Assembly (NCBI GenBank): GCA_903918555.1
Contig: CAIXEV010000343.1
Coordinates: forward strand, 1-5,212
Source of the DNA: an uncultured bacterium
GTDB lineage: Bacteria; Planctomycetota; Phycisphaerae; Phycisphaerales; SM1A02
Direction of reading: 5' to 3'
DNA: 5,212 bases
Shown here: positions 1 to 5,212 of the stretch, piece after piece
How positions within the stretch are numbered: position 1 is the first letter of the stretch
Layout: each line of letters opens with the position of its first letter
The notes under the pieces: model-generated
What the model saw: the letters and a program-made list of their open reading frames with translations, nothing else
Database searches by the model: none
Told to the model about the DNA's origin: nothing
Made by a program: the position numbers and the translations under genes

Positions 1-2
1 AT

Positions 3-18
3 GGCACGTGCCGTGCAC
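3..18. repeat. Palindromic repeat, copy 1 (inverted orientation)
   Basis: The sequence GGCACGTGCCGTGCAC contains the perfect 10-bp palindrome GGCACGTGCC at 3-12. The whole 16-mer is the exact reverse complement of positions 108-123. It lies at the left window edge, so the element may continue outside. Its function is unknown; it could belong to a dispersed palindromic repeat family or be a protein-binding site. Confidence 0.7.
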
Positions 19-105
19 CTCCCAGACCGACCCAGAAGCGATCGAATCGGGCAAATCTGTCGCGCGAGTGACGGTTCCGTGCGTCGCTAGGCGGTCGGAA
101 GACCC

Positions 106-158
106 CAGTGCACGGCACGTGCCAGTCAGTGCCTGGCACTGCACGGCACGTGCCGTGC
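106..158. repeat. Cluster of three evenly spaced GTGCC/GGCAC palindromes
   Basis: Three inverted repeats built from the half-sites GGCAC and GTGCC lie close together. They are GGCACGTGCC at 114-123, GTGCC-T-GGCAC at 129-139 (within a 15-bp near-palindrome at 127-141), and GGCACGTGCC at 145-154. Their centres are at 118.5, 134 and 149.5, an equal spacing of 15.5 bp. The outer two also form an 18-bp direct repeat with one mismatch (106-123 and 137-154, period 31 bp). Positions 141-158, GCACGGCACGTGCCGTGC, are a perfect 18-bp palindrome. The cluster lies 66 bp beyond the stop codon of the minus-strand gene. There is no T-run, so it is not a classical intrinsic terminator. An operator, a REP-like repeat and an RNA-processing hairpin all remain possible. 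Confidence 0.75.
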
Positions 159-207
159 GCGTGTTCGGGCAGGCCGCGCACCAGTCGGGCCGCGCCGTGC
201 AACCACC

Positions 208-222
208 CGGGCGTCACGCCCG
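208..222 (-). terminator. Possible short hairpin terminator of gene A
   Basis: CGGGCGTCACGCCCG is an inverted repeat with 6-bp GC stems and a 3-nt loop. It begins two bases after the TAA stop of the minus-strand gene (226-224). The position fits a transcription terminator or 3'-end stabiliser. The stem is short, however, and the next bases on the minus strand (GGTGGTTGCAC) are only GT-rich with no U-tract, so this is a weak call. Confidence 0.3.
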
Positions 223-223
223 C

Positions 224-1423
224 TTACGGAAAGCTCGGTCGCACCTCGACGCGGTCGATGTCGACACGGAAGCGCTGGGTCATCACGCGCTCGAGCGGCT
301 CGCCTGCTTCGTCACGCAGCGTCTCCGAGACGAACCGATGCCGGATCTCGCCCTCGACACGCACAGACCACTTCGCAGGGTCGGGCGTCGGCGCCGGCAC
401 GAACCAGATGCGTGAAGGACGAAGCACGCCGAACATGCTCGAGGGCGGCTCGAACCGAATCGTCCGCGATGCACGCCGCCCGTCCGCGTGCGTCATCATG
501 CCTTGGATGCGCGCGATCTCGGATGTTGCGCCGATGATGGCGTTGGTGAACGGAACATCGAGATAGAACTGCTTGTTGAGGTCCCCGGAATCGTTGAACC
601 CATGGGAGTAGTCGTAGCGATACGCCTCGACGGAAGCGCTCGGCGCGAACGGTGGCAACTCCAGCGCCCCGTCCGCGCCCGGCGTCGCGCCGAGGAGCGT
701 TGGGTCGAGCAGCACGGCATCGACAAGCATGCGCCGAACGAGGGCATGCTCCGCCTCGGGCATCAGTTCCATGATGAGGTCGCCCGTTGCGTTTGAGCGG
801 TTCTGGATCGCGCGCGCCGCCGCAAACGCCTCCATGCGCGTACCCGGGTCGAGGATGGCATTGCGCAGCGCGGTAAGACGCGCCTGCGAAACGAAGTTCT
901 TCGCGTAGAGGAAGCGCGGATTGATGATCAGGCCGCCGGGGCTCCTCGCTTCCTCCATCGCCCGCGTCACGAACACCTCGGGTGCGATTCTGTCGAGCGC
1001 GGGATCCGTGCGCGCACGCTGCCAGCGGTCCATGGCGAGATCCGCCTTGGTTCCGTAGAGCATCCATCCGGCACCGATCCGCCATTGCGCGGCGAGACAC
1101 GCGGCCAAGCAGCCAAGCGCCACCAACGCCGGCCGCCAACGCACGCCGCGTGCATGCCGCCGCACGGCGTGCGCAGCCGCAAGATCGGCGCCGCACTCGG
1201 TGCAGCGACCGAGAATCGGATCCGCAAGCAGGTACCCGCACCGCGCGCAGCATGGAGCGATCGCGCGACGGGGACGCCGTGCGAGCCAGAAAGCCGCTAG
1301 AAGAGCGCACAGCAGCGTCGCTGCGCTGAGCGCGGTCAACGCGATCCCGAGGCTGCCGGGGTCCCCGGTGAGAATCCAATCGATTGGATGCTTCGTCAGC
1401 AAGCGGGCATGAGTATCGTGCAC
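224..1423 (-). CDS. Zinc-ribbon hairpin membrane protein A (function unknown)
   Basis: A 399-residue protein if translated from GTG at 1423. The same frame stays open upstream to a GTG at 1465, but that start would lie inside the divergent GAF gene. No ATG occurs in the N-terminal region. A weak CAGG lies 8 nt before GTG 1423; a TTG at 1402 is another possibility. Domain order: transmembrane helix about residues 23-48; basic loop (ARRPRR) leading into a Cys4 ribbon with C59/C62 and C74/C77 (CARC...CTEC); basic stretch (RRHARGVRWR); transmembrane helix about 97-114; helical region about 125-245; beta-rich region with many aromatic residues about 260-399. Positive charges flanking the ribbon predict a cytoplasmic ribbon and an extracytoplasmic C-terminus. 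The ribbon probably binds zinc structurally. I see no catalytic motif. Family resemblance to C and D is clear in the N-terminal 120 residues and weak beyond. The coding call is strong; the start is uncertain and the function unknown. Confidence 0.85.
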   Translation of the reverse strand: MHDTHARLLTKHPIDWILTGDPGSLGIALTALSAATLLCALLAAFWLARRPRRAIAPCCARCGYLLADPILGRCTECGADLAAAHAVRRHARGVRWRPALVALGCLAACLAAQWRIGAGWMLYGTKADLAMDRWQRARTDPALDRIAPEVFVTRAMEEARSPGGLIINPRFLYAKNFVSQARLTALRNAILDPGTRMEAFAAARAIQNRSNATGDLIMELMPEAEHALVRRMLVDAVLLDPTLLGATPGADGALELPPFAPSASVEAYRYDYSHGFNDSGDLNKQFYLDVPFTNAIIGATSEIARIQGMMTHADGRRASRTIRFEPPSSMFGVLRPSRIWFVPAPTPDPAKWSVRVEGEIRHRFVSETLRDEAGEPLERVMTQRFRVDIDRVEVRPSFP

Positions 1424-1427
1424 GCAC

Positions 1428-1431
1428 GGAG
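1428..1431 (+). promoter_or_regulatory. Ribosome binding site of the GAF gene (B)
   Basis: GGAG, within ACGGAGC at 1426-1432, lies 8 nt before ATG 1440 and fixes that start. The same heptamer ACGGAGC precedes the next gene. It sits in the 16-bp gap between divergent start codons, directly beside a weak CAGG (1435-1432, minus strand) that would serve gene A. Confidence 0.7.
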
Positions 1432-1439
1432 CCTGCGCA

Positions 1440-1856
1440 ATGCAATTCGAGCCCCAAGACCTCACGAAGCTTCAATCGATCCTCGCCGAACTCAAGGCCG
1501 ACAGCGGCACAGTGCACGCGACGGGCGCCGACGGCGCGCTCCACCTCCGCGCCGCGATCGGCATTCCTGAACCCGTGCTTGGAATCGTGAAGGTCGTTCC
1601 CGTCGGCAAGGGCATGGCGGGCCTCGCGGCCGAACGCAAGTGCGCGGTCAACAGCTGCAACATCCAGCAGGACACGACTGGCGATGTGCGCCCCGGCGCG
1701 CGCGCGACGGGCCTCGCGGGCAGCGTCGCGGTACCGGTGCTCGCCGCCGACGGCCGCGTGCTCGGCGTCGTCGGCGTGGCCACGCGCGCCGAGCGCACCT
1801 TCACCACCGACGACGAGCAGACGGTCGCGGCGCGCAGCCGCGCGTTCTTCGCCTGA
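1440..1856 (+). CDS. Small single-domain GAF protein (B)
   Basis: A 138-residue soluble protein with no signal peptide or transmembrane segment, made up of essentially one GAF fold. Support for GAF: an N-terminal helix (residues 5-20); a GKGMAGLAAE segment at 57-65, typical of the first GAF core; then N-x-C-N-I-Q-x-D at 71-78; ARATG at 87-91; SVAVPVLAADGRVLGVVGV at 95-113, the characteristic strand-turn-strand before the last helix; and a closing FTTDDEQTVAARS helix. GAF domains bind small molecules such as cyclic nucleotides, haem or bilins, or act as redox sensors, but no ligand can be assigned here. Cysteines C68 and C73 lie five residues apart in the probable ligand-pocket loop and could be redox-active or metal-binding. 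They do not match the cysteine pattern I know from free methionine-R-sulfoxide reductase. No output domain is attached, so it would act through a partner. It is first in an operon with gene C, 12 bp upstream of it. Confidence 0.9.
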   Translation: MQFEPQDLTKLQSILAELKADSGTVHATGADGALHLRAAIGIPEPVLGIVKVVPVGKGMAGLAAERKCAVNSCNIQQDTTGDVRPGARATGLAGSVAVPVLAADGRVLGVVGVATRAERTFTTDDEQTVAARSRAFFA

Positions 1857-1858
1857 AC

Positions 1859-1862
1859 GGAG
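1859..1862 (+). promoter_or_regulatory. Ribosome binding site of gene C
   Basis: GGAG, within ACGGAGC at 1857-1863, lies 6 nt before ATG 1869 and 2 nt after the stop of the GAF gene. It selects ATG 1869 over the in-frame internal ATG at 1914, which would cut into the first transmembrane helix. Confidence 0.75.
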
Positions 1863-1868
1863 CACGCG

Positions 1869-3020
1869 ATGGTGCCATCGTTCTTCCTCGACGGCTGGTT
1901 CAACCCGTTCACCATGGCGGAGGTCGGCGGCATCGTCGCCGCACTCGCGCTCGGCACGGCCCTCCTCGCGTTGGTTGGGCGCACGCGTGTGCCCGAGCGG
2001 TGCCGGCGCTGCAGTTTCGACCTCCGTGGCGCGACGCATCGCGCGTGCCCGGAATGCGGCGCATCGCTCGCCTCGGCGCGAAGCCGCGCGACCTCGGCGT
2101 GGATGCCGCGCCGCAAGCTCGCCGCGGCGAACGCAAGCATCGCGTTCGGCGGGATGCTCTTCTTCGTCTACCCCGATCCGCTCGTGCGCGCGCTGAAGGA
2201 CGGCGCCGCGCGCGGGCTCAGCGACCGCGAGATCGTCGAGCGCACGCTCGGCGCCGATGGCAACGAGGTGCTCGCCTACCACGACGCACGCACGCGCGAG
2301 ATCGCGAACGGCCTGCGTGCGCCCGACGGCAGCATCGAGGACTTTGCTGCGTTGAGCGAGGCGATCGATCGCGCGTCGCGCGAGGCCATCGACGACGAGC
2401 TCGCGTCGGAGCTGCTCGCGGCCGACCGCGCGGGCTTCTTCGCGCTGCAGACGACCCATCTCCTCGTCGCCGACCGCAGCGCGCTCGCGCGGCAGCTGGC
2501 CGTCGAGGTGCTCGAGCCGACGAACCTGTCGACGCGTGTGGCCGACGCACGCCGCACGCAGGCGATGCGCGCATGCGTGCAGACGGACGAGGCGGTGCGC
2601 CTCGCGCTCGTCGCGAACAGGGATTTCCTCGCGCGTTCGAAGACGGTCGTCCGCGCGCGCCGCGGCGGTGCGGCGGCCTCGCGTACCTTTGCGGTCGTCG
2701 GAAACCCGGAGCTCGCCACGAGCGGAATCGACCAGCTGCTGTTCGCGCGAGTGCGGTCGATCGCCTTGCGCGACGCCGATGGAACGATGAAGCCCGTTCC
2801 GTTCCGCTCAAACTCAGAGCAGGCTTCGCATCGCCAGGTGATCGAACTCGGTCCTCCCGAAATCGACGCGCAGGGAACACTCATCTTCACGGTCGAGATC
2901 GATGCGTATCCGGCCGGAATGCGCGCGACCGAGGAACGCGAGCAGCCGATCTCACAATGCGTGACCGAGCTCGAGATCCCGTACGCCCCGATCGCGACGC
3001 GCGAGTCCGGCGCGCCTTAA
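1869..3020 (+). CDS. Zinc-ribbon hairpin membrane protein C (function unknown)
   Basis: A 383-residue protein, second in an operon with the GAF gene. Domain order: transmembrane helix about residues 17-37; basic linker (GRTRVPER); Cys4 ribbon C45/C48 and C60/C63 (CRRC-SFDLRG-CPEC); basic stretch (RSR...PRRK); second transmembrane helix about 85-102; a long charged alpha-helical region about 105-260, rich in Ala, Glu, Asp and Arg; beta-strand-rich C-terminus about 272-375. The ribbon should bind one zinc in the cytoplasm, with the bulk of the protein outside the membrane (positive-inside rule). The CxxC-xxDLRG...CPECGA pattern is shared closely with gene D. No enzymatic motif is visible, and C236 and C364 are the only other cysteines. 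The operon with a GAF protein suggests, but does not show, a signalling link. It converges on gene D with overlapping stop codons. The family call is confident; the function is unknown. Confidence 0.9.
   Translation: MVPSFFLDGWFNPFTMAEVGGIVAALALGTALLALVGRTRVPERCRRCSFDLRGATHRACPECGASLASARSRATSAWMPRRKLAAANASIAFGGMLFFVYPDPLVRALKDGAARGLSDREIVERTLGADGNEVLAYHDARTREIANGLRAPDGSIEDFAALSEAIDRASREAIDDELASELLAADRAGFFALQTTHLLVADRSALARQLAVEVLEPTNLSTRVADARRTQAMRACVQTDEAVRLALVANRDFLARSKTVVRARRGGAAASRTFAVVGNPELATSGIDQLLFARVRSIALRDADGTMKPVPFRSNSEQASHRQVIELGPPEIDAQGTLIFTVEIDAYPAGMRATEEREQPISQCVTELEIPYAPIATRESGAP
3017..3020. other. Shared TTAA: overlapping convergent stop codons
   Basis: The palindrome TTAA supplies TAA to the plus-strand gene C (3018-3020) and TAA to the minus-strand gene D (3019-3017). 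There is no intergenic space and no visible terminator, so transcripts of the two genes must run into each other's coding region or end by a factor-dependent mechanism. Confidence 0.9.
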
Positions 3021-5149
3021 TCCTTCAGCCACACGATCTCAGGCGGCGTCGACGCATCGGCGTACCGAAGTTCGAACGGCTCGGCGATGTAGCGGAACGA
3101 GACCGGCGATTCCGCTCGCCCATGCGCTGGGCTCGGCGTGTAGCGCACGGTGCGCGGGTATATGGCCGCGGCGCCGTCAATCGCCGAGAAGCGGACGACC
3201 GCGCCTTGCGAACCGAGCGCCACGACGGTTGGCGCGAGCGGCGCGAGGAGCGACCCTTGCGAGCGCAGCGCGAAGACTCCGGCGAGCAGAACCGGTTGCG
3301 CATCGGAACTCTCGTTGGTCGTCGCAGCCTGTCGCGTTGGCGGGCCGAAGTCAATCGTGAAACCTTCCGTCATCCCGCGGGCTCGCCGACGGAATGAGCC
3401 TTGCACTCCGAGGTTCGCGAGCGACTTCGCCAAAAGCTCCTGAGCCTCGTCGCGCGAAAGCGGGGTCGCAACCGTGGGCGTGTCGGGGAGCGGCTCGCTC
3501 TGTACTTCGGGCTGGGAACTCGCATTGGCAAAGCGAAGCGTGAATCGAGCCCACACGAGCGCGGAGGGTTTTCGCGCGAAATCCTGCTGCGTACCATCGC
3601 GGTACGCCATCGGATCGAACACGATCTCGAAGGGTTGCGTGGCGACGACCGCGTCCGGGAGCCGGCCGCCCGACATGCCGCCGCCGCCGTTCGAACTGCC
3701 TGAAATCCAGCCGATGTCGTCCGACTTGTCGCCTTGTCGCACCGTCAGGTTGAACCTATGTGCGAAGTTGCGCGAGCCAGGGCCGACATCGTCCATCAAC
3801 CGTGCAAAGTCGATGCTCTTGCCAAACGAATCGCTCTCGATGCGACACGCGCGCAGCCAAGTCGTGCATTTGGCGATTGTGTCCGCATCGACGAGGCGTT
3901 GAAGCGGCGGGGGCGGCGTAGGCGCCTCGACAATCTCAAGCGAGAGCGTCTGATCGATGGTGCGCGCCCCATCGAGCTTCGCGGCGTCGGCGGGCGTGAT
4001 GGCCGCAGTCGACGCACCCGAGAACATGCGGCGCGATGGAACGAGGCTCTGCGGCGCGACGACGCCCTTGACGCGCAACTGATGGACTCCGGGCGGGAGA
4101 TCCGCGATCAGCGCGGGCATGTCGACGCCGCGGCTGTACGAGGGCGGGCCACGATCGGGCACCACTCGCAGGACGGTCGGCGCGGCCTCGCTCGAATCGG
4201 CCAGCGGCACCACCTCCGCGCGCTCGATCAGAAGCACCTCGTCCTTGCTCTCGAAGCCGAATTGGGCGTTTTTCCGCAACTGGTCGAGCGGGCTCTGCAT
4301 GTCGAGCAGCATGAGCCGTCCCGTGGTCACCTGCTCCTGCACGACGACGCGGGGCACGAGCACCGCGCGTCCGGCCTCGGTCGCGCGGAGTCGGCTGCCC
4401 AGCTCGTTGATCACCGTCTCGTTGTTTGCGGTCCACGGCTGCGAGGCGACGGCGCACCGCGCGAGATCGAGCTTCGCCGCGTTGCTTGCGATGATCTCCT
4501 CGGTGGCGAGATCAAGGAGTCTTGCGCGTTCCGCGTCGTCAAGGCTCTGGAAGAGGAGCTTCGAGTCGCCCTCCAGGAGCGCGGCGATGGGCGTGCGCCC
4601 GGGCTCACTTGATCGGGCAAGCGTCTTCAGGAGGGCGTCGAGCAACTCGCCCGAAGGCAGGGTGCGCGCGAGATTCCGCTGCGGAAATCCGCTCCGCGTA
4701 CCGAGATGCGAATCGAGCGCCGTGAAGGCGGTGTTGCGGGTGGCCTTATCGCCGAGCCCGGAAAGCGCGGTGTCGACGAGCGTTTCGAACGGCATGGACG
4801 CGACGAGATCAGTGCGGAGCTGGTAGATGCGTGCAGGCGTCAGCCACCAGAGCGAGGATCCCGCGATCACCACGCCGATCAGCGCAACAATGATCGCCCC
4901 CGCCCGCCGCACGCGTCCGCCCGTGCGCACCGCGCCGCTCGTCGTGAGATCCGCGCCGCACTCGGGGCAAGTGCCCTTGCTCGGATCGACCCCGCGCAGG
5001 TCGTGCTTGCAGCGCCGGCAGACCGGCTGCCATCCGACGGGCGTGCCGCGGACCGCGCGCACGACGAGCATGCCGGCGACGAACGCGAGCACGCCGTCCG
5101 TGTAGGCGAGGGCGGTCCAGAACGCTGGAGGGATGGCGAGCCAGTTCAT
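3017..5149 (-). CDS. Large zinc-ribbon hairpin membrane protein D (function unknown)
   Basis: A 710-residue protein from ATG 5149. The frame is open further upstream (TTG at 5188), but ATG 5149 overlaps the stop of the preceding gene as ATGA, which favours it despite a poor Shine-Dalgarno match. Domain order: transmembrane helix about residues 12-33; basic linker; Cys4 ribbon C44/C47 and C61/C64 (CRRC-KHDLRG...CPECGADL); basic stretch (RTGGRVRR); transmembrane helix about 84-103; helical, HEAT-like or TPR-like looking region about 118-260; beta-rich region about 262-410 including LPPGVHQLRVKGVV; proline-rich hinge (APTPPPP) at 409-415; a second beta-rich region about 420-545 with a Gly-rich loop (NGGGGMSGG, 487-495); and a third, about 575-710. 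QPFEIVFDP (505-513) and EPFELRYAD (690-698) look like the same strand repeated, each followed by a VW motif, hinting at a duplicated beta domain. The ribbon is predicted cytoplasmic and the rest extracytoplasmic. It is nearly twice as long as its paralogs A and C. No catalytic motif is recognised. Confidence 0.9.
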   Translation of the reverse strand: MNWLAIPPAFWTALAYTDGVLAFVAGMLVVRAVRGTPVGWQPVCRRCKHDLRGVDPSKGTCPECGADLTTSGAVRTGGRVRRAGAIIVALIGVVIAGSSLWWLTPARIYQLRTDLVASMPFETLVDTALSGLGDKATRNTAFTALDSHLGTRSGFPQRNLARTLPSGELLDALLKTLARSSEPGRTPIAALLEGDSKLLFQSLDDAERARLLDLATEEIIASNAAKLDLARCAVASQPWTANNETVINELGSRLRATEAGRAVLVPRVVVQEQVTTGRLMLLDMQSPLDQLRKNAQFGFESKDEVLLIERAEVVPLADSSEAAPTVLRVVPDRGPPSYSRGVDMPALIADLPPGVHQLRVKGVVAPQSLVPSRRMFSGASTAAITPADAAKLDGARTIDQTLSLEIVEAPTPPPPLQRLVDADTIAKCTTWLRACRIESDSFGKSIDFARLMDDVGPGSRNFAHRFNLTVRQGDKSDDIGWISGSSNGGGGMSGGRLPDAVVATQPFEIVFDPMAYRDGTQQDFARKPSALVWARFTLRFANASSQPEVQSEPLPDTPTVATPLSRDEAQELLAKSLANLGVQGSFRRRARGMTEGFTIDFGPPTRQAATTNESSDAQPVLLAGVFALRSQGSLLAPLAPTVVALGSQGAVVRFSAIDGAAAIYPRTVRYTPSPAHGRAESPVSFRYIAEPFELRYADASTPPEIVWLKD

Positions 5150-5211
5150 GGTGGGGATTCGCTTGCGGCGTTCACCTTGTCGAGCCAAACCAGCGTCGGC
5201 GTCGAATCGTT
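5146..5211 (-). CDS. C-terminal end of upstream gene E (partial)
   Basis: The last 21 codons of a minus-strand gene that enters from the right edge, ending in TGA at 5148-5146. That stop overlaps the ATG of gene D (5149-5147) as ATGA, the usual signature of translational coupling within an operon. The visible tail contains DSTPTLVWLDK, which resembles the tail of gene D (ASTPPEIVWLKD); the two also share the nucleotides TCGACGCCG at this point. Gene E is therefore possibly another member of the same membrane-protein family, but so short a match is only suggestive. The rest of the gene lies outside the window. Confidence 0.55.
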   Translation of the reverse strand, partial: NDSTPTLVWLDKVNAASESPP

Positions 5212-5212
5212 G

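Noticed and set aside
106..158. The palindrome cluster as a CRISPR array
   Set aside because: There are only two near-identical copies 31 bp apart, with a gap of about 13 bp that itself belongs to the same palindrome family. There are no unique spacers of normal length.
8..415. A plus-strand frame of 135 codons covering the left non-coding region
   Set aside because: It runs through the palindrome cluster and into the 3' end of gene A, has no ribosome binding site and no protein-like pattern.
1384..1412. TTGGAT followed 17 bp later by GCATGA as a possible sigma-70 promoter for the GAF gene
   Set aside because: The -10 match is poor, and housekeeping promoters are hard to recognise by eye in GC-rich planctomycete-like DNA. 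It is not supportable without transcript data.
1440..1856. The GAF protein as a free methionine-R-sulfoxide reductase
   Set aside because: Only two cysteines are present (C68 and C73), and their context does not match the catalytic cysteine arrangement known for that enzyme family.
312..2459. A 715-codon open frame on the minus strand running across genes A, B and C
   Set aside because: It crosses genes on both strands and encodes a low-complexity Arg/Ala/His-rich product with no domain pattern. This is typical of antisense frames in GC-rich DNA, where stops are rare.
1640..3397. A 585-codon plus-strand frame overlapping genes B, C and D
   Set aside because: The product is extremely Arg-rich, begins inside the GAF gene and runs past the C/D junction. 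The alternative frames contain recognisable GAF, transmembrane and ribbon segments, so this is a shadow frame.
3734..4612. A 292-codon plus-strand frame antisense to gene D
   Set aside because: Its composition is Arg/Ala/His-rich with no hydrophobic core or motif. Gene D has a coherent domain order throughout this stretch.

Overview
The window is GC-rich, densely coded bacterial DNA. It most resembles Planctomycetota, probably the Phycisphaerae lineage. That placement rests on the gene style: membrane proteins carrying a short four-cysteine ribbon of the form CxxC...DLRG...CPECG between two transmembrane helices, a type I associate with planctomycete genomes. No phylogenetic marker gene is present, so the placement is an inference.

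Layout: positions 1-223 are non-coding and hold a cluster of GGCACGTGCC-type palindromes and a small hairpin just after a stop codon. Gene A (1423-224, minus) is a ribbon-hairpin membrane protein. Genes B (1440-1856, plus; a small stand-alone GAF domain) and C (1869-3020, plus; a second ribbon-hairpin protein) form a two-gene operon that diverges from A, with about 16 bp between the proposed start codons. Gene D (5149-3017, minus; a much larger third ribbon-hairpin protein) converges on C, and the two stop codons share the palindrome TTAA. The start of D overlaps, as ATGA, the stop of another minus-strand gene (E) whose last 21 codons lie at the right edge. The tail of E resembles the tail of D, so E may be a further family member.

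A, C and D share one plan: N-terminal transmembrane helix, basic loop with a Cys4 zinc ribbon, second transmembrane helix, alpha-helical segment, beta-rich C-terminal region. By the positive-inside rule the ribbon lies in the cytoplasm and the large C-terminal part outside the membrane. The segments beyond the ribbon differ greatly in length and sequence, so this looks like a locally expanded, diverged paralog family. The GAF protein is the only predicted soluble protein and could be a cytoplasmic sensor partner for C; this is inferred only from operon structure. I recognise no enzyme, RNA gene, CRISPR array, transposase or phage gene, and I assign no gene symbols.
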